DNA of 64,000 nt, taken from the NCBI RefSeq assembly GCF_003149515.1, contig NZ_CP029145.1:2170001-2234000 (forward strand), given 5' to 3'. The stretch is from Hymenobacter nivis (GTDB taxonomy: Bacteria > Bacteroidota > Bacteroidia > Cytophagales > Hymenobacteraceae). This document shows, in pieces, positions 27,395 through 36,873 of the stretch. Within the stretch, counting starts at the first letter, position 1, and each line of letters starts with the position of its first letter. Position numbers and translations under genes: made by a program. The notes beneath the pieces are model-generated. The model worked only from the letters and a program-made list of their open reading frames with translations, did no database searches and was not told where the DNA came from.

Positions 27395-28867
27395 ATGCTT
27401 CGTCCCATTATGTTTGTCGGCACCGCGTCGGATGTGGGCAAGAGCGTCATTACGGCGGGTTTTTGCCGCATTTTTCGACAGGACGGACACAGCCCCGCGC
27501 CGTTTAAGGCGCAAAATATGAGCCTGAACAGCTACGTAACCCCCGAGGGGCTCGAAATTGGCCGGGCCCAGGCGGTGCAGGCCGAGGCCGCCGGCATCCC
27601 GTGCCACGTCGACATGAACCCAGTGCTCCTCAAGCCGACCTCCGACCAGGCCTCGCAGGTGGTGCTCAACGGCCGGCCCATCGGCACGCAGTCGGCCTAC
27701 GAATACTTCCGCGAAAACGACCGGCAGGAACTGTTTGCCGCCGCCACCCAAGCTTTCGACCGGCTGGCGGCGCGCCATTCGCCGGTGGTGCTGGAGGGCG
27801 CGGGCAGCATCTCGGAGCTAAACCTGAAGCGCCGCGATATCACCAACCTGCGCATGGCCCGCCACGCCGGAGCCGCCACCTACCTCATTGCCGACATCGA
27901 CCGGGGCGGGGTATTTGGCAGTGTGTACGGCTCGCTGGCCCTGCTGGAACCTGAGGAAAAAGCCTGCATAAAAGGCATTATCATTAATAAATTTCGGGGC
28001 GATGCGCGGCTGTTTGCCGATGGCCGGCAGCAGCTCGAAGCCCTGACCGGCGTGCCGGTAGTGGGCGTGCTGCCCTACTTCCGCGATATTTTTGTGGAGG
28101 AGGAAGACTCCGTGGCTCTGGCCTACAAGCGCCGCGCGGCCGGGCCGGCCGGCCGGGTACGGGTAGCCGTGGTGCTGCTGGGGCGGCTGTCGAATTTCAC
28201 CGACTTCGACACCCTGAGCCACGACGCCCGCGTCGACCTGTTCTTTACTCGTGAGGCGGACGAAATCGGCGAGGCTGACATCATCATCCTGCCCGGCAGC
28301 AAAAACACCATCGCCGACCTAAAAGCACTCACTAACAGCGGCTTGGGGGCGGCCATCGTGCGGGCCCACCGCACGGGCAAAACCGTGGTGGGCATCTGCG
28401 GGGGCTACCAGATGCTGGGCCGCTCGGTGGAAGACCCCAACGGGGTGGAAGGCCCGGTGCCCGCCGCCGCCGGGCTGGGGCTGCTGCCCGTGCGCACGGT
28501 GCTGCAAGGCGAAAAAACCACCCGGCAACGGCGGTTTGCCTTCCGGGGCAGCGCGGCCGCCGACTGCCTGGGCTACGAAATCCACATGGGCCAAACCACT
28601 GCCGAGGGCCCTCCGCAGCCCGTGGCCACGCTCGACGACGGCACCCCCGACGGCTACTTTGCCGGGCCACGCTGCTGGGGTACCTACCTGCACGGCATTC
28701 TCGACAATCCGGCGGTTATCGATTTTTTAGTGGCCCCCTACACCGAACAAAAAGCGAGCGCGCCGCTTGACTTCGCCGCCTTTAAAAACGCGCAATACGA
28801 CCGGCTGGCGGCCCTTATCCGCGAAAACGTGGACCTGCCGCAGATTTACGCGGCCCTGCGCAACTGA
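27395..28867 (+). CDS. cobQ: Adenosylcobyric acid synthase (CobQ/CbiP)
   Basis: 490 residues; amidates four side chains of adenosylcobyrinic acid a,c-diamide. The N-terminal dethiobiotin-synthetase-like ATPase has FVGTASDVGKSVITAGFCR at about 7-25 and KAQNMSLNSYVT at about 36-47. The C-terminal class I glutamine amidotransferase has VVGICGGYQMLGRS, with the catalytic Cys, near 335. ATG 27395 is preferred because homology begins immediately after it. It is 43 bases after bluB. Confidence 0.94.
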   Translation: MLRPIMFVGTASDVGKSVITAGFCRIFRQDGHSPAPFKAQNMSLNSYVTPEGLEIGRAQAVQAEAAGIPCHVDMNPVLLKPTSDQASQVVLNGRPIGTQSAYEYFRENDRQELFAAATQAFDRLAARHSPVVLEGAGSISELNLKRRDITNLRMARHAGAATYLIADIDRGGVFGSVYGSLALLEPEEKACIKGIIINKFRGDARLFADGRQQLEALTGVPVVGVLPYFRDIFVEEEDSVALAYKRRAAGPAGRVRVAVVLLGRLSNFTDFDTLSHDARVDLFFTREADEIGEADIIILPGSKNTIADLKALTNSGLGAAIVRAHRTGKTVVGICGGYQMLGRSVEDPNGVEGPVPAAAGLGLLPVRTVLQGEKTTRQRRFAFRGSAAADCLGYEIHMGQTTAEGPPQPVATLDDGTPDGYFAGPRCWGTYLHGILDNPAVIDFLVAPYTEQKASAPLDFAAFKNAQYDRLAALIRENVDLPQIYAALRN

Positions 28868-28883
28868 TTACCCGCAACTATCC

Positions 28884-29912
28884 ATGCTCCACGGACACGG
28901 CGACGACGCCTACCGCCATCCCCACGCCATCGTGGCCGATTTCAGCACCAACGTCTGGTACGGCGGCGAGCCGGCGGGCCTGAAGGACTACGTGTTCAGC
29001 CAATGGCGCACCGTGAACCGCTACCCCGAGGTGCTGGCCGAAAGCCTTGCCGCCCGGGCAGCCGCCCACCACGGCCTGCCCCCCGGCCAGGTGCTGATGA
29101 GCAGCGGCACCACCGAAAGCATCTACCTAATCGCCCAGGCCTGGGCCGGAAAACGCACTACCGTTGTCACGCCCGCCTTTGCCGAATACGAGGACGCGGC
29201 CCGGCGGCACGGCCACCAACTCAGCTTTTTGGCGTGGGAGCAGTTGAGGGCGGACGGGCCGCTGGCGGCGGATGTGGTGTTCGTCTGCAACCCCAACAAT
29301 CCCACCGGCAGCGTGCTCACCGAGCCGGCGCTGGCCGCGCTGCTGGCGCGTAACCCGCAGACTGTATTCGTGCTCGACGAGGCGTTTATCGAATTCACGA
29401 CCAGCATTGCCACGGCCCGGCCACTGCTCGACCGGTTCGACAACTTGCTCATTCTGCGCTCGATGACCAAAGCCTACGCCATTCCGGGCCTGCGGCTGGG
29501 GTATGTGCTGGCTTCGGAAAGCCTTATTGCCCGGCTTACCCACGAAAAAGCCCCGTGGACGGTGAATGCCCTGGCGGCGGCGGCGGGCCATTTTATCTTC
29601 GAGCACTTCGCGGCCGTGCAGCCGCCAACCGCGCAGCTGCTGGCCGAACGCGTCAGCTTTGCCACGCGGCTGGCCGCTAACGACTCGTTGGCTATTGTGC
29701 CCAGCCATACCCACTACTTTGTGGGTGCTTTGCGGCACGGCACGGCGGCCGCCCTGAAAAGCTGGCTGCTGGCGCGACACGGCCTGCTCATCCGGGACGC
29801 GACCAACTTTCGGGGCCTCACGCCGGCTCACTTCCGACTGTGCACCCGGCACCCGGCCGACAACCAATTGCTTATCAACGCCCTGCGCGAATGGACCGAT
29901 TTACCCGCATAG
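28884..29912 (+). CDS. cobD: Threonine-phosphate decarboxylase (PLP enzyme)
   Basis: 342-residue class I/II aminotransferase-fold protein supplying (R)-1-amino-2-propanol phosphate for the nucleotide loop linker. GHGDDAYRHP opens the protein, VVFVCNPNNPTGSVLTEP lies near 131-148, and ILRSMTKAYAIPGLRLGY near 191-208 contains the PLP lysine. It belongs to the CobD/CobC family by context between cobQ and cbiB. It ends 22 bases inside cbiB. Confidence 0.9.
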   Translation: MLHGHGDDAYRHPHAIVADFSTNVWYGGEPAGLKDYVFSQWRTVNRYPEVLAESLAARAAAHHGLPPGQVLMSSGTTESIYLIAQAWAGKRTTVVTPAFAEYEDAARRHGHQLSFLAWEQLRADGPLAADVVFVCNPNNPTGSVLTEPALAALLARNPQTVFVLDEAFIEFTTSIATARPLLDRFDNLLILRSMTKAYAIPGLRLGYVLASESLIARLTHEKAPWTVNALAAAAGHFIFEHFAAVQPPTAQLLAERVSFATRLAANDSLAIVPSHTHYFVGALRHGTAAALKSWLLARHGLLIRDATNFRGLTPAHFRLCTRHPADNQLLINALREWTDLPA

Positions 29913-30844
29913 CCGCGCCGCTGGCCCTGGGCTATGCTCTCGACCTGCTGCTGGCCGACCCCGAAGGCTGGCCCCATCCGGTGCGCGCGTACGGCGCGCT
30001 CATCGCCGCCGGGGAGCAGCGGCTAAACCACGGTTCGCACCGCTTGGCCAAGGGTGCGGTGCTGGCGGGCGGCCTGGTGGGCGGCACCTTCGGGGCGTTT
30101 CTCGTGCTGGAAAAGGCTTTGCGGCACTGCCCGGCCCCCGTGGCCGTGGCGGTCAACAGTGCCTGGGTGTTCTTCGGCCTGGCCAATACGGGCCTGGTGC
30201 GCGAGGGCCGGGCCGTGTTTGAGGTGTTGGAGCAGGACGGCTTAGCCGCCGGACGGCGCCAGCTGGCGCGCATCGTGGGGCGTGACACGGCCGGGCTCGA
30301 TGCCCAGCAAATACGCACGGCCGTGTTCGAAAGCCTGGCCGAAAACCTGAGCGATGGCGTGGTGGCCCCGCTGCTGTATTATGCCCTGGCTGGCGTGCCC
30401 GGCCTGATGGCCTATAAAATGGTGAACACCCTCGACTCGATGGTGGGCTACCGCAGCCCACGCTACGAGCAGTTCGGCAAGTTTGCCGCCCGGCTCGACG
30501 ACGTGGCCAACCTGCTGCCCGCCCGCCTCACGGCCGGGCTGCTGGCCCTGCTGGCTGGCAGCGGACGAGGGTTTCGGTTCATCTTCACCTACGGCAACCA
30601 GCACAAAAGCCCCAACGCCGGCTATCCAGAGGCTGCCTTGGCCGGCGTGCTCAACTGCCGCTTCGGAGGGGCGCACTCTTATCACGGGCAGCTCGTGTCC
30701 AAGCCCTATATCGGCCATAACCCCCGCCCGCTGGCGCCCCAGGAAATCAACCGCGTGGCGCGGCTCAACCACGCGGTGTGCGCTGCCGTGGTGGTGGGCA
30801 TGGCGGGGCTACTGTGGTGGCACAACCGCCGCCGTCTGCAATAG
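29891..30844 (+). CDS. cbiB: Adenosylcobinamide-phosphate synthase
   Basis: 317-residue inner-membrane enzyme joining aminopropanol phosphate to adenosylcobyric acid. GYALDLLLADPEGWPHPVRA at about 14-33, AVFESLAENLSDGVVAPLLY near 140-159, KMVNTLDSMVGYRS near 173-186 and GGAHSYHG near 262 are diagnostic. ATG 29891 overlaps the end of cobD. Its 3' end overlaps the convergent cobB by 36 bases. Confidence 0.93.
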   Translation: MDRFTRIAAPLALGYALDLLLADPEGWPHPVRAYGALIAAGEQRLNHGSHRLAKGAVLAGGLVGGTFGAFLVLEKALRHCPAPVAVAVNSAWVFFGLANTGLVREGRAVFEVLEQDGLAAGRRQLARIVGRDTAGLDAQQIRTAVFESLAENLSDGVVAPLLYYALAGVPGLMAYKMVNTLDSMVGYRSPRYEQFGKFAARLDDVANLLPARLTAGLLALLAGSGRGFRFIFTYGNQHKSPNAGYPEAALAGVLNCRFGGAHSYHGQLVSKPYIGHNPRPLAPQEINRVARLNHAVCAAVVVGMAGLLWWHNRRRLQ

Positions 30845-32164
30845 CTGCCGGATGAAAGCGGAATTCTCGCCCCAGTACAAGTGCACGTACGAAGCCCACG
30901 CATTGCCCTCGCGGTAGAGCTGCGCTGGCACGGCCCCGCCTTTGGCGTTGCGGAGCTGCGCGGGTACGGGTACCAGGCCGTGGTCCTCCAGGCGGGAATA
31001 GTGAAACTCATGGCCTTGAACAGTGAGGTTATTCCACTCCATTGTCCGGTAGCCCAGCGTCATTTTCGCGTCTTTCATCGACGTCGTGCAGGGCAACACG
31101 CCTACCATTGGGAAGGCCTGCCCCTGGGCATCTACCAATTGGCGACCCAGGTACATGAGCCCGCCGCACTCGGCGTACGCCACGCCGCCGCCGCCGCCGC
31201 AATAGGCCGCGATGCTGGCGCGCATGGAGGCATTCGCACTCAGCTCGTCAGCAAACAGCTCGGGGTAGCCGCCGGGTAGGTACAGGAAATCGGTGCCGGC
31301 GGGGAGCGCCGGGTCGGCTAGCGGGCTGAAATACGTGACCTCGCCGAGTTCGGCCAGGGCCTCCAGGTTCTGGTGGTAGGTGAACGTAAACGCGGCGTCG
31401 CGGGCCACGGCTATGCGGCGGCGCGGTTGAGGCGCTGCCACCGCCGGCAGATGGGCGGCAAGGGCCGGCGCAGCCGTTTGCGTCACTGCCAGCAGCCGGT
31501 CCACGTCCACCGTGAGGGGCAGGGCATCGGCCAAGGCCTCCACAATGGCTTCGTACTGAATAGCCGTATCTATTGACAGGCCCAGGTGTCGGGAGGGAAT
31601 AGCAAAGTTATGATTAACAGGCAAGTAGCCCAGCGCTTCCACGCCCACGTCGGCGCAGGCCTCGCGCAATAATTGGTAGTGCGAAGCCGTATTCACAAAG
31701 TTAAAAATGGCTCCCACCAGCCGGATGCCGGGGTGAAAAGTCTTGAACCCAAACAGCAGCGGGGCCACGGAGTAGGCCATGGCTTTGGCATTGACAACCA
31801 GAATGATTGGGATGCCCAGCTGCTCGGCCACGTCGGCGGCACTGCCCTGCATCCGCACGGCCCCGTCGAAAAGGCCCATCACCCCCTCCACCAAGGCCAC
31901 GTCGGCGGGGGCGGCATAGCGGGCGTAGGTCGCGTGCAGATGCGCCGGCGAGGCCATGAACAAGTCGAGGTTGAGGCTGGGCCGTCCGGCAGCCCGCGTG
32001 TGATGATGGGTGTCGAGGTAGTCGGGCCCGCACTTGAAGGGCTGCACCACCAGCCCGCGCCGGGCCAGCACCCGCAGCAGGCCCAGCGTGAGGGTGGTTT
32101 TGCCTTGGCCGCTGGCCGGGGCGGCCAGCAGAAATTGGGGCTTAAGAGCGGGGGAGTTGGGCAT
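30809..32164 (-). CDS. cobB: Cobyrinic acid a,c-diamide synthase (CobB/CbiA)
   Basis: 451 residues; glutamine-dependent amidation of the a and c side chains. The ATPase site FLLAAPASGQGKTTLTLGLL is at about 11-30, with PFKCGPDYLDTHHH near 42-55 and EGVMGLFDG near 94-102. The C-terminal glutaminase has GGVAYAECGGLMYLGR near 325-340, and FHYS follows near 392. It is transcribed toward cbiB and the 3' ends overlap, so simultaneous strong expression could interfere. Confidence 0.94.
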   Translation of the reverse strand: MPNSPALKPQFLLAAPASGQGKTTLTLGLLRVLARRGLVVQPFKCGPDYLDTHHHTRAAGRPSLNLDLFMASPAHLHATYARYAAPADVALVEGVMGLFDGAVRMQGSAADVAEQLGIPIILVVNAKAMAYSVAPLLFGFKTFHPGIRLVGAIFNFVNTASHYQLLREACADVGVEALGYLPVNHNFAIPSRHLGLSIDTAIQYEAIVEALADALPLTVDVDRLLAVTQTAAPALAAHLPAVAAPQPRRRIAVARDAAFTFTYHQNLEALAELGEVTYFSPLADPALPAGTDFLYLPGGYPELFADELSANASMRASIAAYCGGGGGVAYAECGGLMYLGRQLVDAQGQAFPMVGVLPCTTSMKDAKMTLGYRTMEWNNLTVQGHEFHYSRLEDHGLVPVPAQLRNAKGGAVPAQLYREGNAWASYVHLYWGENSAFIRQLLQTAAVVPPQ

Positions 32165-32193
32165 AAGGGCGGGGGCTACAGGCCCGCTAACCG

Positions 32194-32201
32194 TAGCTTT
32201 G
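32194..32201 (+). promoter_or_regulatory. Possible -7 box before a truncated ATPase
   Basis: TAGCTTTG matches TAnnTTTG and lies 43 bases before the ATG at 32244, divergent from cobB. Confidence 0.4.
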
Positions 32202-32243
32202 GGCCGATGCTGCCGGGGCTTCCGGCGGCTTGCATTCCAAACA

Positions 32244-32351
32244 ATGCCGCTTTACGTGATTTCGGGAGGGCCTGGGGCCGGCAAAACTACACTACTCGCG
32301 GCCTTGCGCCGGGCGGGCTTCGCGGGGACTGATGAAGTTGAAGTAGTCTAA
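32244..32351 (+). pseudogene. Truncated AAA-type ATPase N-terminus
   Basis: Only 35 codons: MPLYVISGGPGAGKTTLLAA, then LRRAGF. This is a clear Walker A start of a small AAA family ATPase, but the frame stops at once and sequence after about 32340 is unrelated. The fragment marks the right-hand breakpoint of the B12 locus. It does not resemble CobU/CobP, whose P-loop reads differently. Confidence 0.6.
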
Positions 32352-32611
32352 TAAAAATGGATAGTTTCACCGCTAGACTTTTCTCATTTGCTCGAATAAG
32401 CTGGCTCTGAAAGGTACCTCTTCTCCCATGGGTAAAATCTGGAGAACGTCTAAAAATGGGGGGCATCCCCATTTTACGGTCAACGTAGGCGAAAGCGTAG
32501 CGACTGGTCCCGCCACCCAGACCTGCCCCACACTTTTGGAGGCGCCCCGACGTCCGGAGCGGCCTTGCGTATGCTGCTGGCCATCCCTTTCTTTGGCCGA
32601 CGCCTGCCCGC
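32352..32611. other. Unassigned junction sequence
   Basis: About 260 bases between the truncated ATPase and the AI-2E pseudogene. I see no convincing gene. It contains a short inverted repeat around ATGGGG...CCCCAT (about 32456-32475), and is probably debris from mobile-element activity. Confidence 0.3.
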
Positions 32612-33690
32612 ATGACTGAGCCCACTGAGAATCTCTATTCGCCGGCTCAGCGCCACCGCTGGCTAGTGTTCAGCCTCCTGTGCTTGATGGCCCTCGTGTT
32701 GTGGGGACTGCGTGGCTACCTCTCCGCCTTTTTGGGGGCCGGCATCCTCTACGTGGTGTTGCGCCCCGTCTGGGCCGCGCTGGTGCACTGGCGCGGCTGG
32801 CCCCCCGGCCTAGTGGCCAGCACCCTGGTGCTGCTCACGGGGGGGCCTGGTCGTGCCCGGCGCCTAGCTCAGCACGCTGCTGGTGGCACGCCTGCGCCAC
32901 GTGGCCCGGGACCCGGCGCCCGTGCTGGCCGCCCTGCACCGGCTGGAAGCGCGCACCGGCACCGCCTTCATCGACCCGGGCTAGATGCGCAACTGGCTGC
33001 CCTCGCTGCTGGGCAGCGTCCTGCACGTGGTGCTGGTGGCCGGGCTCCTGCTGGTAAGCCTCTATTTTCTCTTCGTCCAGGAGGTTGCCTTTCTACAGGC
33101 CTTGCGCCGGTACCTGTCCTTTCGGCCCGACGTGTAACAGGAGCTCTGGACGGCGCTGCGCAACAACGTGCGGGCCAACGTGCTGGGCCAGGGCGTCATC
33201 GCCGCGGGGTAGGGCGTGCTGATAGGCCTCGCCTTCTGGCTGTTCCAGGGCTCCGACCCCTGGCTCAGCGGCGCGTTGGGCCTGCTGCTCGCCTTCGTGC
33301 CGGCAGCTGGGCGCCCCGCTGGTGTGGGGCCCGGTGGCGGCCCTCAAGTTTGCTCAGGGCGCAACGGGGGCCGGCGCCGGCATTGCCGGCATTAGGCTCG
33401 CCATGTTCGTGCTCGATTACGTGCTGCGCCTGTGGCTGGGCCGGCGCCTGGGCAACATTCCCCCGCTCGTCACGTTGGTAGGCGTTGTGCTGGGCTTGGA
33501 ATTGTTGGGGACCGTGGGTGTTGGTGATCGGCCCGCTGCTGCTGTCCTACCTGGGAGTCCTGCTGCAGATTTTTGCCCGCGAAAACTGCCCAGCGGCCGC
33601 GCTGGTGGGCGGGGGGAGCCCGGGCAGCGGGACCGCAGACGAAGACCGGGCGCCGCTTCGATCGGGTGGGGAGTGGCAGCGGACCGGGAG
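32612..33690 (+). pseudogene. AI-2E family (PerM-like) transporter pseudogene
   Basis: From ATG 32612 the first 80 residues read as a membrane protein (LWGLRGYLSAFLGAGILYVV, then LRPVWAALVHWRGWPPGL), then the frame is lost. Other frames carry the remaining family blocks: LLVSLYFLFVQEVAFLQALR, NNVRANVLGQGVIA, ALGLLLAFVP and RLWLGRRLGNIPPLVTLVGV. They are broken by in-frame TAG/TAA codons near 32984, 33136 and 33210 plus frameshifts. The order matches an AI-2E/PerM permease, so this is a long-dead gene. Confidence 0.7.
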
Positions 33691-33824
33691 CGACAAGCGG
33701 ATTTTATTCGCCGTCCGGGGGCTATGCGTACTCACATATTTCATCCGATCGCCCCGGCCGCGCCAGCCAAGCGGCCCACCGGTAGCACGCGCCGCCGCTC
33801 CCCCTGGCCGGGCCGCCGAGCAAG

Positions 33825-34581
33825 CGGGCTTTACAGGATACTGGACACGACGTTGACCCCGAGGGCAATAATGGCCATATTGAAGCCAAACGAAAGCAGG
33901 CCATGGGCCAGCGTGAGTTGGCGCATCCGGAGGGAGGTGACGTCCGTGTCCGAGATTTGGGCCGTCATGCCAATCGTGAACGCGTAATAGGCAAAATCTC
34001 AGTACGTGGTGGGCGCCGCGCTGGGAAATTGCAGCCCGCCCAGCTTGTCGGAGGGAGGGAGGTGGGTCCTCGCGGCAATACGCGTGGGCGTAGCGCAACG
34101 TGAAGAGGGTGGTGTGCAGCAGCACCCAGGAGCCCAGCACGGCGACGACGGACACGCCGACTTGCTCCCGGGGCGGCAACGCTTTAATGCCCCGCAGCAG
34201 CAAGGCAACTGCGGACAAACTGGCCCCGGCCGCCAAGAGCACGGCCACGAAGGTCCCGGTCCGGCCCAGGTCCTGCTGGGTGGCCACGCGGCGGATGCGC
34301 GCGGCATCGGCTTGAAAAACCGCGGCCCACGTCAGCGCCAGGATGGCCACGCAAAAGCTGTCCCACGCCGTCACCACGCGGGTAGCGGCCCGAAAGTCGG
34401 CCGGGGCAAGCCCGGCACACAGCCCGACGACGACGAGGGCCAGGCCTACGCGTTGCAGCGCGTGCAAGCGGAGCACCCAGTGCAGGGCCCCCGGGCGGGG
34501 GCGGAAGGAGTGGAAGAGGTCGGGAGGAGAGGCATTAAAAGAGCACCGAAGAAAGAGCCACCGTAAGCGGGTGGTAAACAC
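33825..34581 (-). pseudogene. DUF1345 membrane protein pseudogene
   Basis: From ATG 34581 the frame gives VVTAWDSFCVAILALTWAAV, RIRRVATQQDLGR and LHTTLFTLRYAHAYC, the expected DUF1345 blocks. It then shifts frame at a Pro/Ser stretch near 34070. The remainder (GGLQFPSAAPTTY, stop, DFAYYAFTIGMTAQISDTDV, and then LAHGLLSFGFNMAIIALGVN) continues in another frame with a TGA inside. One frameshift plus one nonsense codon means loss of function. It converges with the AI-2E remnant. Confidence 0.7.
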
Positions 34582-35141
34582 TTCAGGTTGAAAGGGGAGC
34601 GGATGATGCGCAAGTAGCGCGTGGACGAGCGGGGCCCCTACGGGTACTGTATAGTCCCATGGGATAGTGGTGTATTTTTACCGCCTGCTTACCGAGCAGA
34701 TTTATGGGAAAAATACCACACGGGTGCGCCCGCACCGCGCCGGCAACTCGGCGCCTCATCCAGCAAAGTACAGAAAGCCTACAAAAAATAGCCAAAAAGC
34801 TAGGAATCAACGTTAAAACGGTGACCAAATGGCGCGGGCGCACCAGCACCGAGGAGGCCGTGCGCGGCCCCAAGCCCGCCTCCTCGGTGCTTACGCCCGC
34901 CGAGAAGCGGCCATCGTGCTCTTCCGTCAGCAGACCCTGTTGCCCCTCGATGACTGCCTCTATGCCCTGCAGCAGGCTATTCCCCACCTGCGCCGCTCCG
35001 CCTTACACCGCTGCCTGGAGCGCCACGGCATTAGCCGCCTACCTAACTTGGAGAAGGCGGGGGGCAAAAAGGCGAAGTTCAAGGACTATCCCCTTGGCTA
35101 CCTGCACCTCGATTTTGCGGAAGTACGTACCGGAGCAGGTA

Positions 35142-36233
35142 AGTAGGTCGGATGAATTAGTTTGCATTAAATGGGCTGAACGTAATAACGAGTTGCTTCC
35201 CGAAATTTGCGAGGCAGCGATTGGTGGCGTAGGCCAAGTCATCGGCCTGGGCGTAGTCCTGGGGTTGGAGCCAACCGCCCTTTAAATGCCGCCATAGGGT
35301 TTCGGCCAGGTTGAGGTGGGGCGAATAGGGCGGCAGAAAAAACAGACGCAGGTCCCGTTGCGCCCAGACCGCCCGCCGTTGCCGGATAAGATGCGCCTTG
35401 TGGATGCTGGCATTGTCTAGCACAATAACCGTTGGACCAGCGATTCGCAGTGAAAGAGCGTCTAATTTTTCGGCTACAAAAGCGGCGGTAATGTTCTGGC
35501 AGGTGGTGGCCCAATGACACTGGTTATCGCGGCTGAAGAGGCCCCAGCAGTTGAGGCGAACACCTTTTTGAGCGGGGATAAACACGTCTTCGCCCGGAAA
35601 TTGCCAGCCGTAGGGCACGTAGCCTTGCTGGCAGACGTGCGATTCATCGCCGTAGAACAGGGTCAACTCGCCGGCCTCGGCCAAGGTCTCCAATTCTGCT
35701 AAGCGTTCGACCGTTTCGGCGTAGTGGAGCGGGTCGGGCTCCTTGGCCGGGCGCCGCCGGATGCGCTTGTATCGGCCACCAAGGCTTTTAAAAAAGCGCG
35801 GAAGGCATCGCGTCCCACGGCCGGTTCCCCCGCCACCCGCTGGCTTTCCCACTCGGCCTTGGCCAAGGCAATGCGCTGGCGATTGGTGGCCACGGCGGCC
35901 CGCACGCTGGCTTGGTCAGCGGCGACCGTGAGCAGGGATTTACGGCCGCGTCCGGGCTTGGTTTCCAGTCCGTTAATCCCTTCTTTGCGGTAGCGTTTGA
36001 GCCAGCTGTTGACGCTGACATGACAGAGGCCGACCACTTGACCAACGTCGTGCGAAGTGCGGCCCGTGGCTTTGAGTAGCACCAGTTGGCAGCGCTGCCG
36101 CAGGGTATGGTTCGGATGCTGTTTGTACAACGATTCCAGGGCTGCCCGTGCGGCCTCATCCAACAGGGGAGTGTTAACGCGACTCATAACCCAAAGATAC
36201 GCCGATAATGCAAACTATTTCATCCGATCTACT
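35142..36233. mobile_element. IS630-family insertion sequence
   Basis: Inverted ends AGTAGGTCGGATGAATTAG (from 35142) and CTATTTCATCCGATCTACT (to 36233) are nearly perfect. TA at 35140-35141 and TA at 36234-36235 are the expected IS630 target duplication. About 1,092 bp, inserted in an IS481 transposase. Confidence 0.88.
35157..36187 (-). CDS. IS630-family transposase, two frames joined by a -1 slip
   Basis: Frame A (ATG 36187 to 35699) is a helix-turn-helix half (TSHDVGQVVGLCHVSVNSWL, then ETKPGRGRKSL). Frame B (35852 to 35157) is the DDE half: FYGDESHVCQQGYVPYGW, VIVLDNASIHKAH and FLPPYSPHLNLAETLW. In the overlap, minus-strand TTTTTTA (plus 35789-35795) lies in phase as T TTT TTA, a classic -1 slippery heptamer, just after AFRAF in frame A. 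A slip there yields one protein of about 340 residues with both halves, the normal IS630 length, so this transposase may be functional. Confidence 0.8.
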
Positions 36234-36756
36234 TAAACAATATTTGTTTGTGGCCATCGACCGCACCAGCAAGCTGGCCTTTGCCCACCTTTACGACCAG
36301 GCCACGCAGGCCACGGCAGTAGCCTTTCTGGAACGGGTACTGCCCTCATTTCCCTATAAAATTCAGAAGCTATTGACCGACAACGGCAGTCAATTTCGCT
36401 ACCTGCCCCACCAGACCAAGGCAGGCCGCCACCCGGTCGGTCAGCTCTGCGACCAGTGGGGCATCGCGCAACGCTTTACCAAGTCCCTGCATCCCTGGAC
36501 CAACGGCCAAGTGGAACGCATGAACCGGACGCTCAAAGAAGCGACGATTAAACGGTTTCACTACGAGACTACGAACCAGCTCAACGAATATTTACAGACT
36601 TTTTTAGCAGCCTATAATTACGCCAAACGGCTCAAATGCTTGCGCGGCTTGACACCCTACGAATTCGTGTGTGTGGAATGGCGGAAAAATCCTGGCATCT
36701 TTATCCGTGATCCATCCCACCATACACCGGTACCATACACTACCCCTGTTACATGA

Positions 36757-36842
36757 ATTTGTCTCGAAATCGCGTCCTGCTAGGCGGCTATATTTTCCAA
36801 ACCAGCCGAATGTGCGCTCCACAACCCATCTATGCGGCAATA
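36757..36842 (-). pseudogene. IS5-family transposase C-terminal scrap
   Basis: HRWVVERTFGWFGKYSRLAG (rc of about 36770-36835), followed by RDFE, matches the C-terminal block of IS5-type transposases (WVVERTFAWL...RL...DYE). Only about 85 bases remain, squeezed between the IS481 copy and the IS3 element. Confidence 0.6.
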
Positions 36843-36873
36843 CTTGTGAGGTGGTCCGATTACGCTGGGCAGT

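Larger units (their letters stand above)
34648..36739. mobile_element. IS481-family element, copy 2, interrupted by IS630
   Basis: The left end TGTATAGTCCCATGGG and the right end CCGGTACCATACA resemble the ends of copy 1. The transposase halves at 34704-35141 and 36234-36756 are separated by the IS630 element. I could not define an unambiguous target duplication for this copy. Confidence 0.65.
34704..36756 (+). pseudogene. IS481-family transposase, frameshifted and split by IS630
   Basis: The N-terminal part (RRLIQQSTESLQKIAKKLGI) loses frame at about 34905, where copy 1 has GAGGCGGCT and this copy lacks one G. It resumes as EAAIVLFRQQTLLPLDDCLY up to TGAGK. After the IS630 insertion the integrase core continues QYLFVAIDRTSKLAF, KLLTDNGSQFRYLP, WTNGQVERMNR to TPYEFVCVEWRKNP. 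Removing IS630 and one TA restores an uninterrupted Gly-Lys-Gln-Tyr junction. Confidence 0.75.

Noticed and set aside
34640..36760. Target duplication of IS481 copy 2
   Set aside because: Flanks show GGGTA and TACCC, which are inverted rather than direct repeats, so no duplication can be claimed.
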